Assembly (NCBI RefSeq): GCF_900168125.1
Contig: NZ_FUZF01000002.1
Coordinates: forward strand, 242,464 to 306,463
DNA length: 64,000 nt
Direction of reading: 5' to 3'
DNA from: Sphingobacterium nematocida
GTDB taxonomy: Bacteria; Bacteroidota; Bacteroidia; Sphingobacteriales; Sphingobacteriaceae
Shown: piece after piece, positions 1 to 7,746 of the stretch
Position numbering within the stretch: position 1 is the stretch's first letter
Layout: every line of letters begins with the position of its first letter
Notes under the pieces: model-generated
What the model was told of the DNA's origin: nothing
The model's input: the letters and a program-made list of their open reading frames with translations, nothing else
Databases searched by the model: none
Program-made: the position numbers and the translations under genes

Positions 1-658
1 TGACAAATGTATAGTAGGTGTTGGTGTTCCAATTTGTCCCATACTCTTTGGTTTTACTTTCTGTTAATGGAATCAGGTATTTAAAGTTAAAACTCGAATA
101 TGAAGGTAGGTCTTCAAGTACTCCTGTTACTTTATAGGACTCTCCTGATCCAAATGTAACAGTTTTATTCAGGGGATTTTGTTCGCCAAAAAGACTTTTT
201 GATAGGCTTTTTGTTAACACTATATTATTGGGAGTAGACAGCATACCATCACTTATGCCTTGTCGTACCGGGAAATTAAAGATTTTCAAAAAATCAGAAT
301 CTACTTCATTCCCTTCGGATTTGATGTTTATATCTCCGAAAGAGATTAGACTTTCTGTAGCCCAATATAGACGTGCACTGTGTTCGACTTCTGGATATTC
401 TCTTTTTAGTGCTTCAGCAGCAGGAGCCATTGTTATGCTTCCTACATTGGTATTACCTTGATAATCGGTGCGACTCCACAGTTTATATATGTTTTCTTTG
501 TTCGTGTAAAAACTATCGTAGAGGAATTGATTTTGTATCCATATCGCGATCAACAATACTGCGGCTATACCGGTGGCAAGGCCTATAATGTTGATTATCG
601 TATAACCTTTGTTCTTTAACAAATTTCTCCAAGCTATTTTAAGGTGATTTTTTATCAT
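1..658 (-). CDS. ABC transporter permease, fused MacB/FtsX type (partial)
   Basis: About 219 N-terminal residues are visible; the gene runs off the left edge of the window. It opens with MIKNHLKIAWRNLLKNKG, the amphipathic start shared by the other permeases here, followed by one membrane segment at about residues 20-42 and then the start of a MacB-type periplasmic core domain. Family knowledge: such proteins are permease subunits of type VII ABC systems (MacB/LolCDE/FtsX-like), which drive work in the periplasm instead of ordinary substrate translocation. It lies 53 bp downstream of the 712-3129 permease on the same strand, so the two are probably co-transcribed. The ATG at 658 is chosen because it gives the family N-terminus. 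Substrate is unknown. Confidence 0.9.
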   Translation of the reverse strand, partial: MIKNHLKIAWRNLLKNKGYTIINIIGLATGIAAVLLIAIWIQNQFLYDSFYTNKENIYKLWSRTDYQGNTNVGSITMAPAAEALKREYPEVEHSARLYWATESLISFGDINIKSEGNEVDSDFLKIFNFPVRQGISDGMLSTPNNIVLTKSLSKSLFGEQNPLNKTVTFGSGESYKVTGVLEDLPSYSSFNFKYLIPLTESKTKEYGTNWNTNTYYTFV

Positions 659-711
659 TGTTGGTCATTTAGATATGAGAACTTTTATGGTCTTTGATCT
701 TTGTTTTTTCT

Positions 712-3129
712 TTATTGATCTCTAAGCGAATTTACCGGATTTAGACTTGCGGCTTTAATAGTGTGTATACATATGGTGATGCAGGCTAAAGCCATCATAG
801 CCAATGCGCATAAAATGAGTATCCCAAAATGAAAGTGAAAGCGGTAGGAGAAGGTGTTGAGCCATTCGCTAGAAATATACCATGCAATAGGTAGCCCTAA
901 CAGTAAGGATAAAGCTACAATGCGAAGGAAATCTTTGGATAATAATAAGACAAGATTCCATATTGTACTTCCTAATACTTTTCGGATGCCGATTTCTCTA
1001 ACGCGTGCACTGATAGCGACAAGAGCTGCAGCAAAAAGCCCCATACAGGCTATGATGACTGCAATTATTCCACCTGCGCTTATAATTTTCATCATTTGCT
1101 GTTCTTGTTCATACATGCGATCCGTATTTTCATCGAGATAGGAAGCATCGTTTTTGTAATCCGTATAGATCGTTTTCCATATGCTTTCTACCTCTTTCAA
1201 AGATTGTACAAGGTTGGTGGATTTGACACGGACGAGGATATATTTGATATCAAACCCAAGGTTTGGATCTATAAATAACGATAGCGGCTGTATACCTTGT
1301 CTCAGGTCTTTGAAATTGTAATCTTTAACGACACCAATAACCGTCATTTGCTTATCAAATAAAGGAAGGGGCTTGTTGAGAATATTTTCTACTCCACCTA
1401 GTTGCGCTGCCATCTTTTCGTTGATAACTAGGGCCGTTGAATCCGCAGCTCTTTCTGTTGAAAAACCTCGGCCTGCAATCAATGGAATATCTAAGGTACT
1501 GAAATAGTCGAAATCTACACGTTGCCAGTTGGTGGTAAATCCTTTACCTTGATAATCAAAACCCAACTGCGAAGTTGATTGGCTACCGTCCCGACCTAAC
1601 CCAAGGTTGATGTCGGATGCTGTAACTCGGGTAACCAGGGGATTAGATGAAACCGCTAAACGCATTTTTTGTAGGGCTTGATTTGCATCTATCTTTGGGC
1701 CAATCGGGATGCTAATGACTTGTTGTTTTTCAAATCCCAATGGCATTTGTTTAATATGGTTGATTTGCAAAACGACGACAACACTACACACCACGAGCAC
1801 GATTGCAATTGTAAATTGAATCAGTGGCAATATCTTTTGTATGCTCCAACGGGTGCGGATATCCGATTTACCTTTTACAAGTGTAGAAATGCTTTGTCGC
1901 GTGATGCGTAAAGCTGGATAGCCGCCTGCAATAAAACTGATAATCAAAAATGAAAGACTAATTGTCATTAAGTGTGTCCAGGAAAATAAGTCGTCTAATT
2001 TTAATCGGTAATGGGTATTGGCGTTGTAAAATGGTATAAGTACCCACGCTAATATCAAACCCAAAATCAATGATACTGTACAAAATATGAGTGTTTCAAG
2101 CCACAGTTGTAAACTAATCTGTATGGATGTACCTCCCAGGGTTTTTTTTATAGCTACTTCTTGGCTGCGGGAAATGGCTGTTACTAATTGGATGTTTACA
2201 AAATTACTGACTGAGATTATTAATATGAGCAGGGCCAATCCTAACAGTAGTTTGGGAAGGAGAGGGTTAGTGGTATTTCCTATTTGCAAATCATTGAGGT
2301 GATAGTTTTGAAAGGGAACCAATGATAGGGAAAGGTAACTTCCATCTTTGTTGGGGCTAGCACCATCTCTTTTTAGCTTGGCGATGTCCGCTGCAAAATA
2401 TTTCTCTGTCAAAGGTTTTACGGCTTGTTCGAATTTTTTGACATCTATTTTATTAGCACTACTTAATACAAATACACTATGGTTTTTATTGGACCAACTG
2501 TTTTTATCGAAGGCATTGGGAAATTGTTCAAAGGAGAGTAAGGATTGAAATTTCAGACTCGAATTCGAGGGAGGATCTTTTACAATAGCGGAGATCTGCA
2601 TGTTTTGCCATTTGCCTGCGATGTTGACTTCGACTTGTTGACCTATTAAAGAATTACTGCTTGCTCCAAAAAGACTCTTAGCAGTAGATTGTGAAAGAAC
2701 AATGTTGTTTTTTTCATCTAATGCATGCTTATTCCCTGCTAGCATCTCGAAAGTAAATATCGAGAAAAAGTCAGGATCGACATATCGTGTACCGATGCTA
2801 ATCTCTTTATGATTTGCTTTGAGAACCAAGCCGCCATTTCCCATGCGGCTAGCTTTTTCGATATATGAGAGTTCTTGTTTTAAGGTTGGTGCCAATGGAA
2901 CAGGCATGGGGTCACTTATCCGTTGGTTATTATTCTCTTGCGCTTCAAAATAAAGAGCTCCAATACGACTGCTATTTTGATGAAAATTATCAAATGATAG
3001 TTCAAAACTAGCGGATAAGAATAGGATTACACCTACGGCAAAAGCCAGCGTGAGACTACTGATTTGGATGAAGGTCTGTAGTTTACGTTTTCTTATATTT
3101 CTCCAGGTGCTAAAAATGACATTTTTCAT
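712..3129 (-). CDS. ABC transporter permease, fused MacB/FtsX type
   Basis: An 805-residue protein with two tandem MacB_PCD plus FtsX halves: membrane segment 1 (about 21-41), periplasmic core, three membrane segments (about 290-405), segment 5 (about 430-452), second core, and three C-terminal segments. Each half carries the cytoplasmic coupling motif, here EVAIKKTLGG and REIGIRKVLGS. One chain therefore resembles a covalent MacB permease dimer without its ATPase. It is the first gene of a second minus-strand permease operon that continues into the partial gene at the left edge. A paired dyad upstream (3267-3303) resembles the one at the adaptor/tolC promoters. ATG at 3129 is preferred to the TTG one codon upstream. 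It ends in SLRDQ where most relatives end in LRDE or LRNE. Substrate is unknown. Confidence 0.92.
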   Translation of the reverse strand: MKNVIFSTWRNIRKRKLQTFIQISSLTLAFAVGVILFLSASFELSFDNFHQNSSRIGALYFEAQENNNQRISDPMPVPLAPTLKQELSYIEKASRMGNGGLVLKANHKEISIGTRYVDPDFFSIFTFEMLAGNKHALDEKNNIVLSQSTAKSLFGASSNSLIGQQVEVNIAGKWQNMQISAIVKDPPSNSSLKFQSLLSFEQFPNAFDKNSWSNKNHSVFVLSSANKIDVKKFEQAVKPLTEKYFAADIAKLKRDGASPNKDGSYLSLSLVPFQNYHLNDLQIGNTTNPLLPKLLLGLALLILIISVSNFVNIQLVTAISRSQEVAIKKTLGGTSIQISLQLWLETLIFCTVSLILGLILAWVLIPFYNANTHYRLKLDDLFSWTHLMTISLSFLIISFIAGGYPALRITRQSISTLVKGKSDIRTRWSIQKILPLIQFTIAIVLVVCSVVVVLQINHIKQMPLGFEKQQVISIPIGPKIDANQALQKMRLAVSSNPLVTRVTASDINLGLGRDGSQSTSQLGFDYQGKGFTTNWQRVDFDYFSTLDIPLIAGRGFSTERAADSTALVINEKMAAQLGGVENILNKPLPLFDKQMTVIGVVKDYNFKDLRQGIQPLSLFIDPNLGFDIKYILVRVKSTNLVQSLKEVESIWKTIYTDYKNDASYLDENTDRMYEQEQQMMKIISAGGIIAVIIACMGLFAAALVAISARVREIGIRKVLGSTIWNLVLLLSKDFLRIVALSLLLGLPIAWYISSEWLNTFSYRFHFHFGILILCALAMMALACITICIHTIKAASLNPVNSLRDQ

Positions 3130-3266
3130 CAAGACTTAATTTATATACATGTATACTTAGGATATTTACGATCCTATGACTGTCCTAAATATTTAATCAA
3201 CTAATAAACCGTTTTTGTAAAGTGTTGTTTTTTAGTCTTTTGTTGTTTTTTTGTTATGCCTTGTAT

Positions 3267-3282
3267 TGTTCGATTTCGGACA
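3267..3282. promoter_or_regulatory. Dyad site, copy proximal to the permease gene (putative response-regulator site)
   Basis: TGTTC-N6-GGACA dyad on the plus strand, 138 bp upstream of the 3129 start codon. It matches the TGTTC-N6-GAACA sites at 19752 and 19773 except for one arm base. It pairs with the dyad at 3288-3303 at a 21-bp centre-to-centre distance, the same spacing as at the adaptor/tolC region. Binding by the sigma-54 regulator encoded at 21207 is an inference. Confidence 0.55.
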
Positions 3283-3287
3283 GTGAT

Positions 3288-3303
3288 TGTACATTTATGG
3301 ACA
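3288..3303. promoter_or_regulatory. Dyad site, distal copy (putative response-regulator site)
   Basis: TGTAC-N6-GGACA dyad, partner of the site at 3267-3282 exactly two helical turns away. It is the weakest match of the four sites found, with one changed base in each arm. Its spacing and position upstream of the second permease operon support it more than its sequence alone does. Confidence 0.5.
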
Positions 3304-3861
3304 ATAATATTTTCAGTGAATAAATTTGACAGTTATCACAAATGCAACTATTTTTTCTTTGGTCTTTAAGTAGCCTGAACAAAATGCCTCAAATCTCTAA
3401 CTGCTGACAGCAAAGGCACTGGTTATTATCATGTTCTATCTTGCTTTAATAATAAATGAGAATATATCCTATCTTAAGAGAGATATTACAGAGGGGTTAT
3501 AGTGTTTTACCTCTATGAACCCTCTATAAACTCTCTATTATAGCTCAATAATATCACTGTGAATATATAACTAATAATAAGACTGTTCAGAACCTGTCAT
3601 AAAGGAGATAAAATGCTTGTACATTGATAAGTAATCAAGTTCTACTACCTCTGACTAGTCGGTAAATGTGTAGATAAAGCAATGATTGTCAAAACAACTA
3701 AATTTTCGTTCCAACTTAATTCGCAACGAGCGTTTGAGCGAATGCATCCTTGAATGGAGAAAGCTAAAAACTTTTCCAATCATTGCGCATTACGAGTTAA
3801 AATGAAAGATTTTAAATTCAATAGACTAGAGTTTCGATAATCAGGTCAAACTCTTAGTTCA

Positions 3862-3905
3862 GCTTTGCTTCTGCGACTCAATTAATCAGAGCGCAGAAGC
3901 AAAGC
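3862..3905. repeat. Perfect 14-bp inverted repeat
   Basis: GCTTTGCTTCTGCG at 3862-3875 is mirrored exactly at 3892-3905 with a 16-bp spacer. No T-tract follows on either strand, so it is not a typical intrinsic terminator. It sits in gene-free DNA and may be part of a dispersed intergenic element (inference). Confidence 0.6.
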
Positions 3906-3970
3906 GATAAAGGATCTTTTAGAGCGCCCTTTTTTGTGACTTTGGTCAGGTTTAATATTTGAAAAGAAGC

Positions 3971-4192
3971 TTATTTCTCCTCTTGTAGAAGCAGACCCTC
4001 ACAAAGTGTGTTCATCATTTCACACGGGTTGGTATCGATAGCTAGGGCGATTAGGTACATTTCGTCGAGACGTAGTTTGGAGGTATCAGTCATTGTTAGT
4101 TCATTTATTCTCGCTTTACTGAGTCCTGTCTTACGGGCGATCATCGATTTATTCACAGATTTTTTTGCTAAGTATTCACCAAGTCTAGTCAT
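3971..4192 (-). CDS. Small XRE/Cro-like helix-turn-helix protein
   Basis: A 73-residue protein that is almost entirely one helix-turn-helix domain: KSMIARKTGLSKARINEL at about residues 15-32 fits the XRE/Cro-CI pattern (helix 2, turn, recognition helix), followed by two further helices containing a Cys-Glu-Met stretch. No other domain, signal peptide or membrane segment is present. It stands alone between two permease operons, with no toxin-like partner beside it. A 9-bp inverted repeat starts 12 bp upstream of its start codon and could be its own operator. It is probably a DNA-binding regulator; whether it acts on the permease genes is unknown. Confidence 0.75.
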   Translation of the reverse strand: MTRLGEYLAKKSVNKSMIARKTGLSKARINELTMTDTSKLRLDEMYLIALAIDTNPCEMMNTLCEGLLLQEEK

Positions 4193-4203
4193 GCTATTTT
4201 GCG

Positions 4204-4229
4204 TTTATCTATCAACATGTATAGATAAA
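4204..4229. promoter_or_regulatory. Inverted repeat upstream of the small HTH gene (putative operator)
   Basis: TTTATCTAT (4204-4212) and ATAGATAAA (4221-4229) form a perfect 9-bp inverted repeat with an 8-bp spacer, 12 bp upstream of the HTH start codon. Position and symmetry suit autoregulation by a dimeric Cro-like protein. The AT-rich composition lowers the weight of the match. Confidence 0.45.
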
Positions 4230-4371
4230 TATATAAAATGTATGGATTAGTTTAATAGATTTTTTTTGATATTGATTGTTTTTTTTGTCCTTTTGTATTG
4301 ATAAACTATGTAAATATCATCTTTGCAAATTTTTATTCTTGAACCTACGACTTATTTATTATGATAATTTC

Positions 4372-5280
4372 CTATTTAAAGTCAAGAGATACGGATCCTC
4401 CTGAAGTACTTCCGCTAATTTTTTTACCACCGCCATTAATTGTTCCTTTTGCAAATGTCTTTTTAGAAGTACCACTAAAGTTGGCTGAGGAAGGTAGGGT
4501 AACACGTGAACCGTTGAGATCTACGTTATAGCTTCCTTGTGGAACATTGATTCTTACACTTCCACCGGCAGTAGAGAGTGCAATATTATCGGATACATTT
4601 TGCATATCCATGGTAATACTACCCCCGCTGGTTTGTCCTTGGATAGAACCTGACAGTTTTTTACCGTTGATAGAGCCTCCGCTAGTAGAGATCGCAATTT
4701 TACCAGTAACCTGGTCTAGATTGATAGAACCACCTGAGGTTGTCAATTGAATTGTTCCGTCACAATCCGTCGCGTTAATACTACCTCCAGCAGTCTGACC
4801 ATTAATCTGCCCAGATATTGTTTTTAAATTTAAACTACCTCCCGAAGTCTGAAAGTTTTGCACTCCATTGAGTGCATTCAGGTTAATGCTTCCTCCAGCG
4901 GTTTGGAGATTGGTATTGATATTTTGAGGGACAACAACATGGAAAGCTACTGATAGGGGATTGTTCCCACGCTGTCCATTTTTTCGTTTAGCAGAAGCGC
5001 TTAGCTTTCCTGCTTGTAATTCGATGTTGACATCAAAATGTTCTCGTAATAATGCTTCTAGATTATCGGAGGAACTAAGACGGGCGCCATTTCGAGATAC
5101 CCAGACCTCTACCGAGGCCGAGCCTGTTTTCGTTCCGTCGACTTTTATTTGTCCGCCAGAGGTATTAACGACCAGCTCTTTTATTTTATTGAGGTCAAAA
5201 GTCTCTTTTTTTACCATTTGTTGACCGATAGCGTGATTTACGATAAAAAGTAATACGAATGTCTTGATTAGGTTATTCAT
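4372..5280 (-). CDS. DUF4097-type beta-solenoid protein, secreted
   Basis: A 302-residue protein with an N-terminal signal peptide (about residues 1-19, ending near IGQQ). After an N-terminal domain it carries a repetitive region in which T-[SA]-G-G-[SQ] recurs nine times, for example TAGGSINLNAL, TSGGSLNLKTI and TSGGSINLDQV. This is the pattern of DUF4097/DUF4098 putative adhesins, which form right-handed beta-solenoids. It is the last gene of the long minus-strand operon, 31 bp after the 5312-7720 permease. The location suggests an exported or envelope partner of the transporter, but adhesive function is not demonstrated for the family. Confidence 0.85.
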   Translation of the reverse strand: MNNLIKTFVLLFIVNHAIGQQMVKKETFDLNKIKELVVNTSGGQIKVDGTKTGSASVEVWVSRNGARLSSSDNLEALLREHFDVNIELQAGKLSASAKRKNGQRGNNPLSVAFHVVVPQNINTNLQTAGGSINLNALNGVQNFQTSGGSLNLKTISGQINGQTAGGSINATDCDGTIQLTTSGGSINLDQVTGKIAISTSGGSINGKKLSGSIQGQTSGGSITMDMQNVSDNIALSTAGGSVRINVPQGSYNVDLNGSRVTLPSSANFSGTSKKTFAKGTINGGGKKISGSTSGGSVSLDFK

Positions 5281-5311
5281 GTGTTTATATTTAAGATTTT
5301 AAAAAATATGT

Positions 5312-7720
5312 TTATTCATTTCTTAGGCTGTCTACTGGATTGGCTCTAGCAGCAAGCAGCGTTTTAGATAGGAGTACAAATGTGGCTATTGTTAATAGGC
5401 CGACAGCAGAAACTACGAATATCCACCAACTAATTGTGGTTTTGTAAGCAAAATTATCTAACCATTTATTCATAACATACCAGGCTATTGGAAAAGCGAT
5501 CATACAAGCGACTAAAACTAAGCTGAGTAGGTTTTTTAATAATAGAAAGACGATTTGCACAACAGAAGCTCCCAATACCTTTCGGATGCCGATTTCTTTG
5601 GTACGTTGGTTGGCGGTAAATATAGCGAGCCCAAAAAGACCTAATCCAGCTATTAAGACGGATAGTATGACTGACCACCGCAGCAATTGAGATAATTGTT
5701 GTTCTTTTTTATAAAAGCTTTCCACGGTCTGATCGAGAAAAGTATAATCAAATTCATCATCGGGAAAAATGGACTTAAATGCCGTCTTCATTTTATCCAG
5801 GGCTACTTTCCAATTTTCGGGATGTATTGGATCTAGAGCGATATGCATGACATATCCGTCTTTAGTTCCCCAATACATCATTGGAGCTATTTCGTTGTGG
5901 ATAGATGCAATGTTAAAATTCTGCAGTACACCGACTATTTTTTTATCTCCATTATTAAAAGTTCTACCCAATGCTTCTTCTGCTGATTGAACATGAAGTA
6001 ATGAGAGCGCTTTCTCATTGATTAACATCTCGCTGGTTGAATCTAATAGACGAATATTGCGACCAGCAATAAGCTTTAGATTGTATACATCGATATAATT
6101 TTCATCGCCATTGCGCGCGTCCATAGTTATATTTTCGGAACCATTTACTCCATCATATCCTAGCGTGGAAGTCATTGTGCCGGAAAATGCGGGGGACTGG
6201 TTACCAAAACTTACTGCTTCTATTTCGGGAATGTCGTTCAGTTTAGTTTTCAGTAGTCGACCTTTCTCTGCGTTTCGAAAGCTTCCAGGAATATAAAAGT
6301 TTACAATGGCCTCTTTTTTAAAGCCCATATCTTTGTGGGTAGCAAAGTTGATTTGTTTTACGACGACAAGTACACAGATTAAAAAAAGTTGTGCTAACAC
6401 AAACTGAAACACCGTAAGGCTTTTCCGTACCCATACACTTCGGGATAGGTTTGTATTTTTTGAGGCTTGATTTTTTAGAGCGAAAGCAGGAGAATACCCC
6501 GTTAGTATCCATGCTGGATAAAATCCGGCTAAGAGGGTTACGACAAGAAGTTGAACCAACAGAAAAATGCTGATGTCGAATTGGGGCATGTTGGTCCATT
6601 TCAGTCCTTGGGGGATGAATCCTTCAAAAGCATGTAGCAGGAGTGGTAAGAGCAGAAGTGCAAAGATGGTTGCTATAAGTGCGATGACCAAAGTCTCAGT
6701 GAGGAATTGTAATGCAAGTCTTAGCTTTGAACTGCCTAAAGTCTTGCGTATTCCGACCTCTTTTGCACGCTCGATAGATTGCGCTGTTGATAGATTGACA
6801 AAATTTATAATACCTAATGTAAGAAGAAATGTAGCTAGTAATATAAGATTTCGTATAGTATCTGACTTGACGACATTGTAATTAAAATCGGTGTTGAAGT
6901 GAACATCGGATAAAGGCTGAAGTGTAAAAGTACCCGCTTGCCAACCGTTTTCCTCTTTTGGTTTATGTTTGTCCAGGATCTGTCTGATCTCGGATTCGAT
7001 AGTGGATGCAGCTGTTCCCGAATTTACTAAGGCAAGGCATTGGTAAGCATCTGTATAGTTATTCCAAGCATCCCAACTGAATATCTGTTTAAGTGCCGGG
7101 TAGACAGGAATGGTTGCGGTTGAAATAAAGCTGTTAAACTTGAAGTCTGAGTTTTGAGCCATCTCCTGAACGACACCTGTTACCGTAAGAATAATTGAAT
7201 CAGCAAAAACCAGCGTTTTTCCAATCGCTTCAGTCGGGTCTGATTTTGGAAAATAGCGGTTAAAGTTATTATCTGTCAATACGATATTGTTGGGCGCATT
7301 TAATGATTTAGCATTGCCTGCTAACCATTGATGTGGATATAGATTGAAATAGTTGCTGTTGGTCAATACTACTCCTGACTCTTTGGGAAAGACTTGGTAT
7401 TTATCTGTATTGTCCTTATAAATTTTTAATTTACTATTATGGCTGCGGTATAGCGGTACAATTGTTTCGATACCGGTGGACTCATTCTCTAGTGCTCTTA
7501 CTAATGGGACGAGTATGCCTGGGTTTTTAAATTCGCCATCACTCACGATTCGATATATTCGGTCGCTATTAATTACTTTTTTATCGAAGCTGTAGTCGTA
7601 TTGAATCAATAGAAATATGACTAATGTAGCACTAATGCCAATGGCTAGGCTTAGAACATTGATTGCAGAAATCAATTTATGCTTACGGATATGTCTTAAT
7701 GCTGCGTTTAAAAATTCCAT
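5312..7720 (-). CDS. ABC transporter permease, fused MacB/FtsX type
   Basis: An 802-residue fused permease with the two-half architecture (1+3 and 1+3 membrane segments, two periplasmic cores). The coupling motifs are AKEVGIRKTLGSS after the first FtsX start and TKEIGIRKVLGAS in the second half. The start is MEFLNAALRHIRKHK, a positively charged cytoplasmic N-terminus followed by a membrane segment at about 18-42. It is the fifth complete permease of the long operon; 26 bp separate it from the 7747-10113 gene and 31 bp from the beta-solenoid gene. No ATPase domain is present, so it must use an ATPase in trans, most simply the one at 15096-15773. Confidence 0.92.
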   Translation of the reverse strand: MEFLNAALRHIRKHKLISAINVLSLAIGISATLVIFLLIQYDYSFDKKVINSDRIYRIVSDGEFKNPGILVPLVRALENESTGIETIVPLYRSHNSKLKIYKDNTDKYQVFPKESGVVLTNSNYFNLYPHQWLAGNAKSLNAPNNIVLTDNNFNRYFPKSDPTEAIGKTLVFADSIILTVTGVVQEMAQNSDFKFNSFISTATIPVYPALKQIFSWDAWNNYTDAYQCLALVNSGTAASTIESEIRQILDKHKPKEENGWQAGTFTLQPLSDVHFNTDFNYNVVKSDTIRNLILLATFLLTLGIINFVNLSTAQSIERAKEVGIRKTLGSSKLRLALQFLTETLVIALIATIFALLLLPLLLHAFEGFIPQGLKWTNMPQFDISIFLLVQLLVVTLLAGFYPAWILTGYSPAFALKNQASKNTNLSRSVWVRKSLTVFQFVLAQLFLICVLVVVKQINFATHKDMGFKKEAIVNFYIPGSFRNAEKGRLLKTKLNDIPEIEAVSFGNQSPAFSGTMTSTLGYDGVNGSENITMDARNGDENYIDVYNLKLIAGRNIRLLDSTSEMLINEKALSLLHVQSAEEALGRTFNNGDKKIVGVLQNFNIASIHNEIAPMMYWGTKDGYVMHIALDPIHPENWKVALDKMKTAFKSIFPDDEFDYTFLDQTVESFYKKEQQLSQLLRWSVILSVLIAGLGLFGLAIFTANQRTKEIGIRKVLGASVVQIVFLLLKNLLSLVLVACMIAFPIAWYVMNKWLDNFAYKTTISWWIFVVSAVGLLTIATFVLLSKTLLAARANPVDSLRNE

Positions 7721-7746
7721 TGTCTTAATCTTTTATTTCAAATTAT

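Larger units (their letters stand above)
3133..3970. other. 838-bp intergenic region without a convincing gene
   Basis: No ORF with recognisable protein features is seen. The stretch nearest the permease gene (about 3133-3303) holds its presumed promoter and two dyad sites. Positions 3490-3525 can form an imperfect hairpin beside short CTCTAT-containing repeats. From about 3720 to 3955 the sequence looks like a decayed or repetitive element: short protein-like runs interrupted by stops, and a perfect 14-bp inverted repeat (3862-3875 with 3892-3905). Confidence 0.6.

Noticed and set aside
3971..4192. The small HTH gene as the antitoxin of a toxin-antitoxin pair
   Set aside because: No toxin-like ORF lies next to it on either side.
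4372..5280. Repeats in the DUF4097 gene as a CRISPR or tandem DNA array
   Set aside because: The repeats are protein-level T-S/A-G-G turns with diverged codons; there are no constant-length spacers. No CRISPR array was seen anywhere in the window.
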